Positions 33,377 to 41,910 of a DNA stretch of 64,000 bases are shown piece by piece; the first letter of the stretch is position 1, and every line of letters begins with the position of its first letter. A model generated the notes under the pieces. That model saw only the letters and a list, made by a program, of their open reading frames with translations. It was not told the DNA's origin and made no database searches. A program made the translations under genes and the position numbers. The stretch comes from F23-D06 sp045130275 (GTDB lineage: Bacteria; Bacteroidota; Bacteroidia; Bacteroidales; WCHB1-69), in NCBI GenBank assembly GCA_045130275.1, contig JBGUPL010000109.1, positions 1 through 64,000 of the forward strand, in the 5' to 3' direction.

Positions 33377-34025
33377 CAGACGCTTCTTCCCCCTCGTTTG
33401 CTACATTTTCTTCGGGCTTTTTCTCCAAATCGCTGAAAATGCGTTTGTTGAAGATAATGGCCAGGACAATTCCGATCGTGATGCAGGCGTCAGCGAAGTT
33501 GAAGATGGCCGGGAAGAAATAGGAACCGCCCCAAAGCGGAAACTTTTCGGGAATCGGGAAGAGCTTGAGGTAGAACATGTCCACCACCTTACCGAAGAAA
33601 AACGGCGCATAGCCATGTCCAGGAGACCACTCCGCAACCTGCAGGAAGTTGCTTTCCGTGAAAAATATGCCGTAGAACATGCTGTCAATGATATTGCCCA
33701 AAGCACCGGCGATCACCATACAAAATATCGCCAACACAACCCCATCCATCTTTTGGCGTTTCACCCTGTTGACGAAATACCAGCAAAGCAGGACTACCAA
33801 AGCAATCCGCACGAGCGATAGCAGCAACTTGCCTACCTGTTGACCGAAACTAATCCCGAAAGCCATGCCCTCGTTCTCGACAAAATGGAGGTTGAACCAC
33901 TGTCCAATCAACGGAACTGTCTGACCTACAACAAGATGTGTTTTTACCCAAAACTTGATGACTTGATCTATCACAATCAAGGCGAACACAACCAAGACCC
34001 CTATCCAAATGTGTTTTTTCTTCAA
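33360..34025 (-). CDS. lspA: Lipoprotein signal peptidase
   Basis: The product has 221 residues. LspA motifs are present: HFVENEGMAFG, GALGNIIDSM (catalytic Asp) and FPAIFNFADACITIG (second catalytic Asp). Four transmembrane segments. It cleaves the signal of prolipoproteins, of which there are many here. An insertion before the third motif (PGHGYAPFFFGKVVDMFYLKL) is usual in Bacteroidota. The C-terminal tail is acidic and low-complexity. Confidence 0.95.
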   Translation of the reverse strand: MKKKHIWIGVLVVFALIVIDQVIKFWVKTHLVVGQTVPLIGQWFNLHFVENEGMAFGISFGQQVGKLLLSLVRIALVVLLCWYFVNRVKRQKMDGVVLAIFCMVIAGALGNIIDSMFYGIFFTESNFLQVAEWSPGHGYAPFFFGKVVDMFYLKLFPIPEKFPLWGGSYFFPAIFNFADACITIGIVLAIIFNKRIFSDLEKKPEENVANEGEEASEISEQ

Positions 34026-34069
34026 ACTTGTATTTTTTATTGCAAACTTACTCTTCGTCTAAGAAACGG

Positions 34070-34077
34070 CAAAGATA
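34070..34077 (-). promoter_or_regulatory. -7 box of lspA
   Basis: TATCTTTG on the minus strand, 44 bases upstream of the ATG at 34025. Confidence 0.65.
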
Positions 34078-34117
34078 TAAAAATATCGGAAATGTGCTAT
34101 ACTTATGAAATATTTTA

Positions 34118-34125
34118 TATTTTTG
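34118..34125 (+). promoter_or_regulatory. -7 box of the 34.2-kb lipoprotein operon
   Basis: TATTTTTG, 26 bases before the ATG at 34152; divergent from the lspA promoter. Confidence 0.65.
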
Positions 34126-34151
34126 CCATTCGATTTTAAAGTATTACAATT

Positions 34152-34625
34152 ATGAAAAGAATGAGAATTATTCTGCCGGTCATGATAGCGGTTTTGAGTG
34201 TCGCGATCTTCTCCCAATGCAAGAAAGACCACACTTGCAACATGAAGGTCACCTGCTACTATTCCGCCAACAACGTGGATGCTGATTCCATTGTTAAAAA
34301 CGCCATCATCACCTTCGACACAATCAAGTACACCAATGGACAGGTTGATTCGAGCATCGCCTGTGTTCATCTGGACTCCTTGGACAGATTCGGCAATGAG
34401 CGTTTATATGAAATCTGTAACGGCAATGAGTACCCATACAAAACGGATAATTCCGGCGTTTTCACCTATACACTGCAACATCCTGCACTCCTGATTGTCA
34501 ACGTGACAAAAGTTGACAAGGATTCAACCGGGGCTTATATCAAATACACCAGCAGCCCCGTCCAGGTGCAATTAAATGACGGTGAAACGACTGAAAAGAC
34601 CATTTTGCTGGTGCGGACGAACTAA
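34152..34625 (+). CDS. Hypothetical lipoprotein
   Basis: The product has 157 residues. The signal ends IFSQC. The mature part is beta-rich, with Cys pairs (HTCNMKVTCYY), and resembles the small carboxypeptidase-regulatory-like lipoproteins of Bacteroidota (NSGVFTYTLQHPALLIVNVTK), without a firm family assignment. First gene of a probable operon with the transglycosylase and purD. Confidence 0.7.
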   Translation: MKRMRIILPVMIAVLSVAIFSQCKKDHTCNMKVTCYYSANNVDADSIVKNAIITFDTIKYTNGQVDSSIACVHLDSLDRFGNERLYEICNGNEYPYKTDNSGVFTYTLQHPALLIVNVTKVDKDSTGAYIKYTSSPVQVQLNDGETTEKTILLVRTN

Positions 34626-34635
34626 ATTCTCTGTT

Positions 34636-36006
34636 TTGAACAGGAAACATTTAAGCTACATATTCCTCGCTGCCGCATCCCTGCTCCTCGCTGTTTTGGT
34701 CTTCTCCCATGGGCATGGGCATGCTATTCCCAAGTTGCACATTGCCAAACTTGAGAAGAAAAAGCATTCTGCACACAGCGATACCATATCGGTGTGCCTG
34801 TTCTATCATGCCGCCGACTACTTTGTTTACCAGGGATCTGTCATCGGTTTCCAATACGATTTGTTAAAGCAGCTGGAAAAAGATTTCCAACGGCCGGTGG
34901 ACATCACCATCGAATCGGATCCGGACAAGATGTTCACGACCGCACTCTCCAACCAATACGACATCGTCTGCTTCGACTTTGACGAAACCAACTACGTACC
35001 CTATTACATTTCGGTTTCAAGTCCCGTAGCCTACACCTATCCTGTGCTGATCATGCGCAAGAAAGATGCCTTCAGCGACACCCTGCCTCATGTAATCAAT
35101 ACTTCTGCAAAATATTACAACCAGTTGAATTTCAGTTCTTTGGAAAATCCATCATCTTGGTCCATCCGGCACAATCCAGACCTGGCCATCGAAGATTTGA
35201 TGGAGATGCTTGTTGACAAACAAATCGACTACGCCGTTTGCAACTACAATGTGGCCATCACGCTGATGCCCTTTTACACAAAGCTGACCATCGGACCGCG
35301 TATCGGTGAGAATTTCCCGAGGAAATGGATTCTCAATTTGCACAACAAGAGTCTGAACGACTCTATCAACAACTGGTTGACCAATTTCAAGGAAACCAAC
35401 AAGTATCAGTCGCTGTGCGGAAAATATCTCTCCCCGCATTCCTATGTCATTTCCCGCTCGTTCGGCAAAAGTAGAAGCAGCACCTCCCAATACGACGCTG
35501 TGCTGAAGAAAGCTTCCGCTCGTTACGGTTTCGACTGGCGTCTGATCTCGTCGATCATCTATCAGGAATCCCGTTTCATCCCCGACCTGATCGGTTTCGG
35601 AGGCAGTTACGGTATCATGCAGATGATGCCCGTCACCTGCGAACGCTACGGAATCACCGACTCGTCCACCGTGGAGGAGCAGATCTGGGCCGGCGCCAAA
35701 TACATCTCATTCCTTTGCAATATTTTTCGGGACAAGGTGGACACGGCAGACCTATACTACTTTGTTTCAGGAGCTTACAATTCCGGTCCTGGCCATATCC
35801 TCGACGCTATGGCGCTCTGCGAGAAATACGGGAACGACCAAAGCCGATGGGAGAAAGTGGCGGAGTATCTGATTTTGAAATCACATAAAGAATATTATCG
35901 AGATCCTGTTGTAAAATGCGGCTACTATCCCGGCACACATACGGTCAACTATGTGAACGACGTCATGACGCGTTACAACGGATTCGCATTAACAAAGGAA
36001 GAATGA
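34636..36006 (+). CDS. MltF-like membrane-anchored lytic transglycosylase
   Basis: The product has 456 residues from a probable TTG at 34636; the ATG at 34576 overlaps the previous gene by 50 bases. An N-terminal signal anchor is followed by a periplasmic substrate-binding (SBP3-like) domain (about 45-270, SVCLFYHAADYFVYQGSVIG) and an SLT domain (about 300-420: SIIYQESRFIPD, with catalytic Glu, SYGIMQMMP, SGAYNSGPGHI). It cleaves peptidoglycan glycan strands. Its stop overlaps the purD ATG. Confidence 0.85.
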   Translation: MNRKHLSYIFLAAASLLLAVLVFSHGHGHAIPKLHIAKLEKKKHSAHSDTISVCLFYHAADYFVYQGSVIGFQYDLLKQLEKDFQRPVDITIESDPDKMFTTALSNQYDIVCFDFDETNYVPYYISVSSPVAYTYPVLIMRKKDAFSDTLPHVINTSAKYYNQLNFSSLENPSSWSIRHNPDLAIEDLMEMLVDKQIDYAVCNYNVAITLMPFYTKLTIGPRIGENFPRKWILNLHNKSLNDSINNWLTNFKETNKYQSLCGKYLSPHSYVISRSFGKSRSSTSQYDAVLKKASARYGFDWRLISSIIYQESRFIPDLIGFGGSYGIMQMMPVTCERYGITDSSTVEEQIWAGAKYISFLCNIFRDKVDTADLYYFVSGAYNSGPGHILDAMALCEKYGNDQSRWEKVAEYLILKSHKEYYRDPVVKCGYYPGTHTVNYVNDVMTRYNGFALTKEE

Positions 36007-37265
36007 GAATATTAGTAATCGGACGCGGTGGACGTGAGCACGCCATCGCTTGGAAAATGGCGCAGACGAATCTGCATCCCGAGATTTTTGTCGCCCCCGG
36101 CAACGCCGGCATGAAAAGCATCACCCGACAAACCAACACCCCGGTCACGATGGTCGGCATCGACGAGAACGACACGGCGGCGTTACGCGATTTCGCTCTC
36201 CAAAACCACATAGACCTCACTGTGGTGGGACCCGAAGCCGCCCTCGCGAACGACATCGCCACAGTGTTCACCCAGGCAGGACTCCGTATCTTTGCCCCAA
36301 CCGCCGCTGCCGCCCGCATCGAGAGCAGCAAGGAGTTCGCCAAGGACTTGATGCAAAAACACCATATCCCCACCGCCGCATACCGCACCTTCGAGGATTA
36401 TCCAGCCGCCAAACAATATCTGGACGAGCAAGGCGCGCCCATCGTCATCAAATACGACGGACTGGCTGCCGGCAAGGGCGTGGTGGTTGCCATGACCCCA
36501 GAGGAGGCAGACAACGCATTGAAAGACATGCTGCTGGACAATCATTTCGGCAAAGGAAAAGTGGTGATGGAGGAATTTCTGCAAGGCCCCGAATTCTCCC
36601 TGCTCACTTTGGTTAACGGCGAGCAGGTGGTGCCGCTTGTCATCGCGCAGGACCACAAACGCGCCTACGACGGCGACAAAGGTCCGAACACCGGCGGTAT
36701 GGGCGCCTACTCCCCTGTCCCCGTCATCCCGCAGGCACAAATTGACTGGGCCGTGGAAAACATCATGAAGCCGACCGCAAAAGCCTTGATTTCCGAAGGA
36801 TGTCCCTTCTGCGGAGTCCTCTATGGTGGCCTGATGCTGACTCAAGACGGTCCCAAAGTGATCGAGTTCAATGCCCGCTTCGGCGATCCCGAGACTGAAG
36901 TCGTGCTGCCGAAGCTCAAAAGCGACCTTGTCCAAATGATCTTGGATATTCTCGACAACAAACCGGTCACACCCGAATTCCACGACGAAGCTTTTCTCGG
37001 AGTGGTGTTGGCAGCCACGGGTTACCCAGGCAGTTACACGAAAAACATCCCGTTACGGAATCCCGAAGACCTCAACCAGCTGGTTTTCTGCATGGGTGTG
37101 AAAGAAGAGAACGGGCAGCTGCTGTCCAACGGCGGCCGAGTCCTTTTTGTAGTAGGCAAAGGAGCCACGCTCAAGGAGGCACAACAAGATGCCTATCAAG
37201 GTGTCAAAGAAATCGGGCACCCCGATTTGTTCTACCGCAAAGACATCGGCTGGCAGGCCTTATAA
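36003..37265 (+). CDS. purD: Phosphoribosylamine-glycine ligase
   Basis: The product has 420 residues, the standard length. MRILVIGRGGREHAIAWK is the N-terminal motif; the ATP-grasp domain has IVIKYDGLAAGKGVVVA, FLQGPEFSLLTLV, DHKRAYDGDKGPNTGGMGAYSP and EFNARFGDPETEVVLP. Catalyses the second step of purine synthesis (PRA + Gly + ATP to GAR). The start overlaps the preceding stop (ATGA), an odd pairing with a cell-wall gene. Confidence 0.97.
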   Translation: MRILVIGRGGREHAIAWKMAQTNLHPEIFVAPGNAGMKSITRQTNTPVTMVGIDENDTAALRDFALQNHIDLTVVGPEAALANDIATVFTQAGLRIFAPTAAAARIESSKEFAKDLMQKHHIPTAAYRTFEDYPAAKQYLDEQGAPIVIKYDGLAAGKGVVVAMTPEEADNALKDMLLDNHFGKGKVVMEEFLQGPEFSLLTLVNGEQVVPLVIAQDHKRAYDGDKGPNTGGMGAYSPVPVIPQAQIDWAVENIMKPTAKALISEGCPFCGVLYGGLMLTQDGPKVIEFNARFGDPETEVVLPKLKSDLVQMILDILDNKPVTPEFHDEAFLGVVLAATGYPGSYTKNIPLRNPEDLNQLVFCMGVKEENGQLLSNGGRVLFVVGKGATLKEAQQDAYQGVKEIGHPDLFYRKDIGWQAL

Positions 37266-37292
37266 GCCAAGTCGCCCCAAAGATTTACCTCT

Positions 37293-37320
37293 GTAGAGAC
37301 GCAATGTATTGCGTCTCTAC
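37293..37320. repeat. REP-like palindrome (GTAGAGACGC family)
   Basis: Perfect 13-bp arms GTAGAGACGCAAT / ATTGCGTCTCTAC with a GT spacer, located between the convergent purD and pnuC genes. It supplies the pnuC stop codon (TAG, 37317-37319 on minus). A related element is at 50512. Confidence 0.85.
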
Positions 37321-37910
37321 GTGTTTGATGCCATCTCCTTTCTCCAACGGAAATATCCCATAATGGCGACCACGACATACACGGCATACAGAACGGCCGT
37401 CGGATAAAGTCCCTTCCAAAAATACAACGCCACGCAAACCACGTTCACCACAATCCAGAACAACCACTGTTCGATATACTTTCTGGAAAGCATCCACATG
37501 GCCACGATGCTCAAGGAAGTGGTGAAGGCATCGCCCAGCGGCACAGGGCTGTCAGTGAATGAACGAAGAATCAGGAATATGAGCATCCAAAGGCCGAAAG
37601 TCACAAGTGACAACGGTAACAGCAGCCGTTTGGGCGTGGTGGTGATTTGCAACTCTTCGCATTCCTCGCCGCTCCGGAGCCCTCGCCTCCTCGACGCCGT
37701 CCATTTGAGCAAGCCATAGGCGTTAGCCCCGATATAGTACACTTGTAACGCGGCATCTGCATAGAACTTCCCTGTCACATAGATAATTACATAAAATAAT
37801 GACATCAAAATACCCACTGGCCACAACCAAACATTGGCCTTATACTCCAAAAAAAGGTAGAGCAGCCCGATGAGCGCTCCTACCAGTTCGATAATAATAT
37901 CCGTTGACAT
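37317..37910 (-). CDS. pnuC: Nicotinamide mononucleotide / riboside transporter
   Basis: The product has 197 residues with about seven membrane segments. PnuC features are WPVGILMSLFYVIIYVTGKFYADAALQVYYI (Trp-rich translocation segment), YGLLKW, and WIVVNVVCVALYFWKGLYPTAVLYAVYVVVA. Imports a pyridine or related vitamin across the inner membrane. The 3' end is overlapped by a REP-like palindrome. Confidence 0.92.
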   Translation of the reverse strand: MSTDIIIELVGALIGLLYLFLEYKANVWLWPVGILMSLFYVIIYVTGKFYADAALQVYYIGANAYGLLKWTASRRRGLRSGEECEELQITTTPKRLLLPLSLVTFGLWMLIFLILRSFTDSPVPLGDAFTTSLSIVAMWMLSRKYIEQWLFWIVVNVVCVALYFWKGLYPTAVLYAVYVVVAIMGYFRWRKEMASNT

Positions 37911-37932
37911 ATATCAAATTCCTAAACGGCGG

Positions 37933-37940
37933 CAAAAGTA
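37933..37940 (-). promoter_or_regulatory. -7 box of pnuC
   Basis: TACTTTTG on the minus strand, 22 bases before the ATG at 37910. Confidence 0.65.
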
Positions 37941-38022
37941 ACAAAAAAAACACATCTGATGATTAACGATTTTGTGTTAATAAAATATAGTGTTGTGGTG
38001 AGGAAAAAACACACTAATCTGC

Positions 38023-38030
38023 TATTTTTG
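38023..38030 (+). promoter_or_regulatory. -7 box of the EnvC-engB operon
   Basis: TATTTTTG, 17 bases before the ATG at 38048, so the leader is short. Confidence 0.65.
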
Positions 38031-38047
38031 CAAGTTATATTTTAAAC

Positions 38048-39367
38048 ATGGATCATTACGTCTCCTCATATCGCCGTTACCGTATCTGGGCCCTGCTGCT
38101 GCTGTGTTGGCTGTTGTTTCCAGGCATGTTATGCGCTCAAACTGGGAAAAGCAGCTCCCAACTGAAAAAGGACAAGCAAAAAATCGAAAAAGAAATCGCA
38201 AACACGGAGAAACTGCTGAAAAAGAACGAATCCAACCAGAAAGCTGCCGTACAACAGGCGGCGCTGCTTCGGCAACAAATCCAGAACCGGGAGAAAATGA
38301 TCACCAACCTCAACTCCCAAATCATCCAAATGGAGGACGAGCAGGAACACAACCAACAAGAAATCAAACAACTAGAGAAACGATTGTCCTATATGAAGGC
38401 CGACTATGCGCAAGTGGTTTACAACGCATACCGGAACCGACGCTTTTTGGAAAAAGTGACCTTCATCCTGGCCGCCGACGATTTCTCCCAAATGTTCCGG
38501 CGCATCCGGTATTACACCATCTTCTCGAGGAACGTCCGGCAACAAGCCAAACTAATCGAGAAGACCACGAACGAGCTCACCAAGAAGAACGAGGAGATCG
38601 TGGAACTAAAAAACGACAAACTGAACACGCTTTCAACCAAGGAGAAAGAAATCAAGAACCTGGAAAGTGACCGCAGAAAGAAGACCCAAAATGCCGAAAA
38701 GCTCAAGAAAGAGTCCAAAAAACTCAATGCCGAACTGAAACAAAAACAACAAAAACGTAAGGAGATCGATGCCGCCATCCAAAGGGCTGTGAAAGAAGAA
38801 ATCGCCAGAGCCAATTCAGAACGGAGCAAGAAGGCGACGAAAAGCACCTCGGGGAAAGCCACCGAAGGGAGCGCCAGCGCCTCAACCGGCAAAACGGCCC
38901 CATCCGCCAGAAGTTCCGCCAGCATCTCTCTGACACCCGAGGAAGCGACGTTGAACGCCTCCTTCATCAACAATAAAGGCAGACTGCCTTGGCCCGTTGC
39001 CAAAGGAGCCAAAGTGAGCGACTTCGGCAGCTACGCCCACCCCGATGTTCCCTCTGTACAAATCGAAAACCACGGCATTGACATCATGGTGGAAGCCGGC
39101 ACCCCCGTCCGTGCCGTATTCGACGGAGTCGTCACGAGTGTGATCAACATCATGGGAACCACCGTCGTGATGGTCCGCCATGGCGAATATCTCTCCGTTT
39201 ACCAAAACCTCGCCACCACCAACGTGAAAAAAGGCGACAAAGTCTCCACAAAACAAACCATCGGTACCGTGGCGAAAAGCACAACCTCCAACACCTACGA
39301 ACTCCATTTCGAGATCTGGAAAAACGACCGGTACGTGAATCCCAACGAATGGCTGGCCAGAAAATAA
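38048..39367 (+). CDS. EnvC-like murein hydrolase activator (degenerate LytM/M23)
   Basis: The product has 439 residues: signal peptide (end near MLCAQ), long coiled coils (about 35-110 and 165-260), a Ser/Thr/Ala-rich linker, and a C-terminal LytM domain (about 330-439). The usual zinc ligands are not all present: the first motif reads ENHGID, with Asn where HxGxD has His, and the last reads YELHFEIW in place of HLH. This is like EnvC, which activates amidases at the division site rather than cutting itself. Confidence 0.85.
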   Translation: MDHYVSSYRRYRIWALLLLCWLLFPGMLCAQTGKSSSQLKKDKQKIEKEIANTEKLLKKNESNQKAAVQQAALLRQQIQNREKMITNLNSQIIQMEDEQEHNQQEIKQLEKRLSYMKADYAQVVYNAYRNRRFLEKVTFILAADDFSQMFRRIRYYTIFSRNVRQQAKLIEKTTNELTKKNEEIVELKNDKLNTLSTKEKEIKNLESDRRKKTQNAEKLKKESKKLNAELKQKQQKRKEIDAAIQRAVKEEIARANSERSKKATKSTSGKATEGSASASTGKTAPSARSSASISLTPEEATLNASFINNKGRLPWPVAKGAKVSDFGSYAHPDVPSVQIENHGIDIMVEAGTPVRAVFDGVVTSVINIMGTTVVMVRHGEYLSVYQNLATTNVKKGDKVSTKQTIGTVAKSTTSNTYELHFEIWKNDRYVNPNEWLARK

Positions 39368-39374
39368 CGTCCCT

Positions 39375-39995
39375 ATGATTATCAAGAGTGCCGAATATTT
39401 GCAAAGCGAGGCCGACTGGCGCAAATGCCCTCCCCCGAACCTCCCCGAATATGCTTTCATCGGAAGATCCAATGTGGGCAAGTCCTCGCTTATCAATATG
39501 CTGACCAACAACAAGAGCCTGGCCAAAACCTCGTCCAAGCCCGGAAAAACCCAAACCATCAACCATTTCCTCATCAACAAAAACTGGTACCTCGTCGATC
39601 TGCCTGGCTACGGCTTTGCCAAAACCTCCAAGACAAACCGCGAAAAATGGCAGAAAATGATCTCCGATTACCTTCTTTTCCGGGAAAACCTGCAACTGGT
39701 GTTTGTCCTCGTGGACGCCCGCATCGAACCTCAACGCATTGACATCGACTTTATGAACAACCTGGGCGAGAACGGCATCCCCTTCTCTATCATTTTCACC
39801 AAAACAGACAAAATCTCCAGCGGAAAAACGATGAGCAATGTACAGAAAATGAAAAACGTCCTCTCCGAGACCTGGGAGGAATTGCCCATCATGATGAAAT
39901 CCTCCGCCGTGTCCACCGCCGGGAAAGAAGAAATCCTGAATTTCATCGAAGAAATCAATCAACAATATCAATCCTCAAACGAAATCAAACAATGA
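39375..39995 (+). CDS. engB: Ribosome biogenesis GTP-binding protein EngB (YsxC/YihA)
   Basis: The product has 206 residues. G1 GRSNVGKSSL, G2 KPGKTQTIN, G3 DLPGYGFA, G4 TKTDK and G5 SSAV are all present. TRAFAC GTPase for late 50S assembly. It lies 7 bases after the EnvC-like gene and its stop overlaps the next ATG. Confidence 0.95.
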   Translation: MIIKSAEYLQSEADWRKCPPPNLPEYAFIGRSNVGKSSLINMLTNNKSLAKTSSKPGKTQTINHFLINKNWYLVDLPGYGFAKTSKTNREKWQKMISDYLLFRENLQLVFVLVDARIEPQRIDIDFMNNLGENGIPFSIIFTKTDKISSGKTMSNVQKMKNVLSETWEELPIMMKSSAVSTAGKEEILNFIEEINQQYQSSNEIKQ

Positions 39996-40435
39996 GAAAA
40001 CATGTTTTTTCCCTTATGGCTCTAACCCTGATACTGGTTTGCTGTTGCAAGACATCAAACAAAAACGTCAAGAGCGAGAATTACCCGCTTATCGGAACCC
40101 AATGGAATCTCGTCGCGCTGGAGGGTGAGGAAATCACGAAACAATTCGCCCTCCGCCCCTTCATGACCTTCGACTCCACCGGCGCAGTCCAAGGAAACCT
40201 CGGTTGCAACACGTTCTTCGGCTCGTACGAGATCAACAAAAAACATAAAATGACTTTCAGCTACCAAGGCGCAACCAAACGCCTCTGCCAAAAAATGGAT
40301 GTCGAAAAACAATTCATCAACGCCTTGAAGAGAGATATAAACCAATATCAGATTAAAGGCAAAGAACTAATTCTTTTTGCTGATAAAGAAGAAGTTATAC
40401 GCTTTGAAGGGGTGGATCTGAACACTGTGGAGTAG
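39992..40435 (+). CDS. META-domain lipoprotein (HslJ-like)
   Basis: The product has 147 residues. The signal ends LVCCC. The mature part is a META domain: WNLVALEGEEI, then GNLGCNTFFGSYEI and MTFSYQGATKRLC. HslJ-like proteins are small outer-membrane lipoproteins of unclear role. Last gene of the EnvC-engB operon (ATGA overlap). Confidence 0.88.
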   Translation: MRKHVFSLMALTLILVCCCKTSNKNVKSENYPLIGTQWNLVALEGEEITKQFALRPFMTFDSTGAVQGNLGCNTFFGSYEINKKHKMTFSYQGATKRLCQKMDVEKQFINALKRDINQYQIKGKELILFADKEEVIRFEGVDLNTVE

Positions 40436-40441
40436 TCCAAC

Positions 40442-41833
40442 CTATAACATCGGCGAACATTCCAAGACCTCGGGAAGACCATCCGTCTTGAACGAATCAC
40501 ACAAAGGCAGAACAAGTATTCTGTCTTTTTCTTTTTCCCCGGAGCCCAAATCCATGTCACAACAGAACTTCACTCTCGTATTCGTCGGCATATACCCAAA
40601 CTGGCTGTAAAATCCAACCAATTCCTGATCTGCGGGAATCAGGAAAGAAAAAACGGCCCCGACATCCATACATTTCTTCAACATGCTTTGAATCAGATAT
40701 GTAGAAATTCCTTTGCGCTGATATTCAGGTAACGTGGCAATGCCGTACAAATAAGCTGCCAAGCCAAACTCAGTCTGACAAGGAATCATGAAAACCGTTG
40801 CCACTGCATGACCGTCCACTTGTTTCGTAAACGTGAAATGTGCGAAATAGTAGCGCGACAAAAACGTATTGACTGACAAATCCGTCTCTCCAAAACACTT
40901 GCCCCAAATATGGATAATATCCCGCATCTCCGACGTCAGCATCAGCGCCGTAGTCTTATACATCAATACTGCCGGTTCGTATGACATCTTCGATTTTCTA
41001 AGCCCGGGCAACCCCATGTCCTCTTCCCTGTTTATGTATTCATAATTCTCGGGAAGATGTTGTGCAAAAAGATAGTTAATCATTTGATAAACACCCTCGT
41101 AACGGACATCTCCTTTTTCCACGTGGGTGCAGAACATGTTGTCGTTCAACGGCGAGCCGTATGTAAACGCCACGGAGCGGTCCTCAACATACAGAATCCC
41201 TCCAATCAACCCTAACGCCTCATAATGGTGGAATGCTTTACTGATGGCGGCATATTCTTCAACGGCCGACTCATCGTCCCTGTGCTGTTCCATCCAAGCA
41301 TCCTCCAATGCAAGGCAATCGGCAATATTTAGCTTTGTAATGGGCTCGTAATGGTACGAATAAAGCGATTTAAACTTGTTGACATGATTCCGTTTCTGCG
41401 CGTATTTGCGACCTTTCAGCGTACGCAAATTTTCAGCCAAATAGACATAGTCAGCGAAATCCCGGTTTTTGTCGAAGAGAAACGCACCCGGGCACTGCCG
41501 ACGAAGTTCATCACACTCGCCCTCAGAGAGTCCCATCAAGGTCAGCGGCAGCCCCAACGAGGCAGCATCGGCTTCCAAAAAGGGGAGAATCCTGGTATAA
41601 TCGGGTGTGTCGCTTTTAGGGAACACGATATAGGCTGCCCTTCGCTCGCCATTGATATAGGCCCGCACTACTAACCAGCCGTCAACTTCTGTCCACATGG
41701 TGTGGTAATAGTGCTGCCAACAAAACAGATTCACAAACGCTCGGTCACAAGTTTGTGAATTATTTTCCAAATAAGGCAGAAAAACCTCCTGGTGTTGGAT
41801 TTCTATCGGAATAAAATGGAGCTGTTTACTCAT
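40442..41833 (-). CDS. DUF2156-GNAT fusion protein
   Basis: The product has 463 residues. The N-terminal 290 residues are DUF2156-like (FLPYLENNSQTCDRAFVNLFCWQHYY, GRKYAQKRNHVNKFK), a GNAT-related fold as in MprF/LPG synthases. The C-terminal about 150 residues are a separate GNAT acetyltransferase (GIATLPEYQRKGISTYLIQ, the acetyl-CoA loop). Two acyltransferase modules in one chain is uncommon. The substrate is unknown. It lies downstream of gldJ but behind a terminator. Confidence 0.82.
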   Translation of the reverse strand: MSKQLHFIPIEIQHQEVFLPYLENNSQTCDRAFVNLFCWQHYYHTMWTEVDGWLVVRAYINGERRAAYIVFPKSDTPDYTRILPFLEADAASLGLPLTLMGLSEGECDELRRQCPGAFLFDKNRDFADYVYLAENLRTLKGRKYAQKRNHVNKFKSLYSYHYEPITKLNIADCLALEDAWMEQHRDDESAVEEYAAISKAFHHYEALGLIGGILYVEDRSVAFTYGSPLNDNMFCTHVEKGDVRYEGVYQMINYLFAQHLPENYEYINREEDMGLPGLRKSKMSYEPAVLMYKTTALMLTSEMRDIIHIWGKCFGETDLSVNTFLSRYYFAHFTFTKQVDGHAVATVFMIPCQTEFGLAAYLYGIATLPEYQRKGISTYLIQSMLKKCMDVGAVFSFLIPADQELVGFYSQFGYMPTNTRVKFCCDMDLGSGEKEKDRILVLPLCDSFKTDGLPEVLECSPML

Positions 41834-41858
41834 CTATGAATATATTAAACCAGAAAAA

Positions 41859-41890
41859 AACAGACCTCAATCATCAGAAAGAGGTCTGTT
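41859..41890 (-). terminator. Rho-independent terminator of the gldJ transcript
   Basis: 10-bp perfect arms AACAGACCTC / GAGGTCTGTT with a T run on the minus strand. It separates gldJ from the DUF2156 gene, so these are different transcripts. Confidence 0.85.
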
Positions 41891-41910
41891 TGTAGTTTAA
41901 GCAGGAAGAC

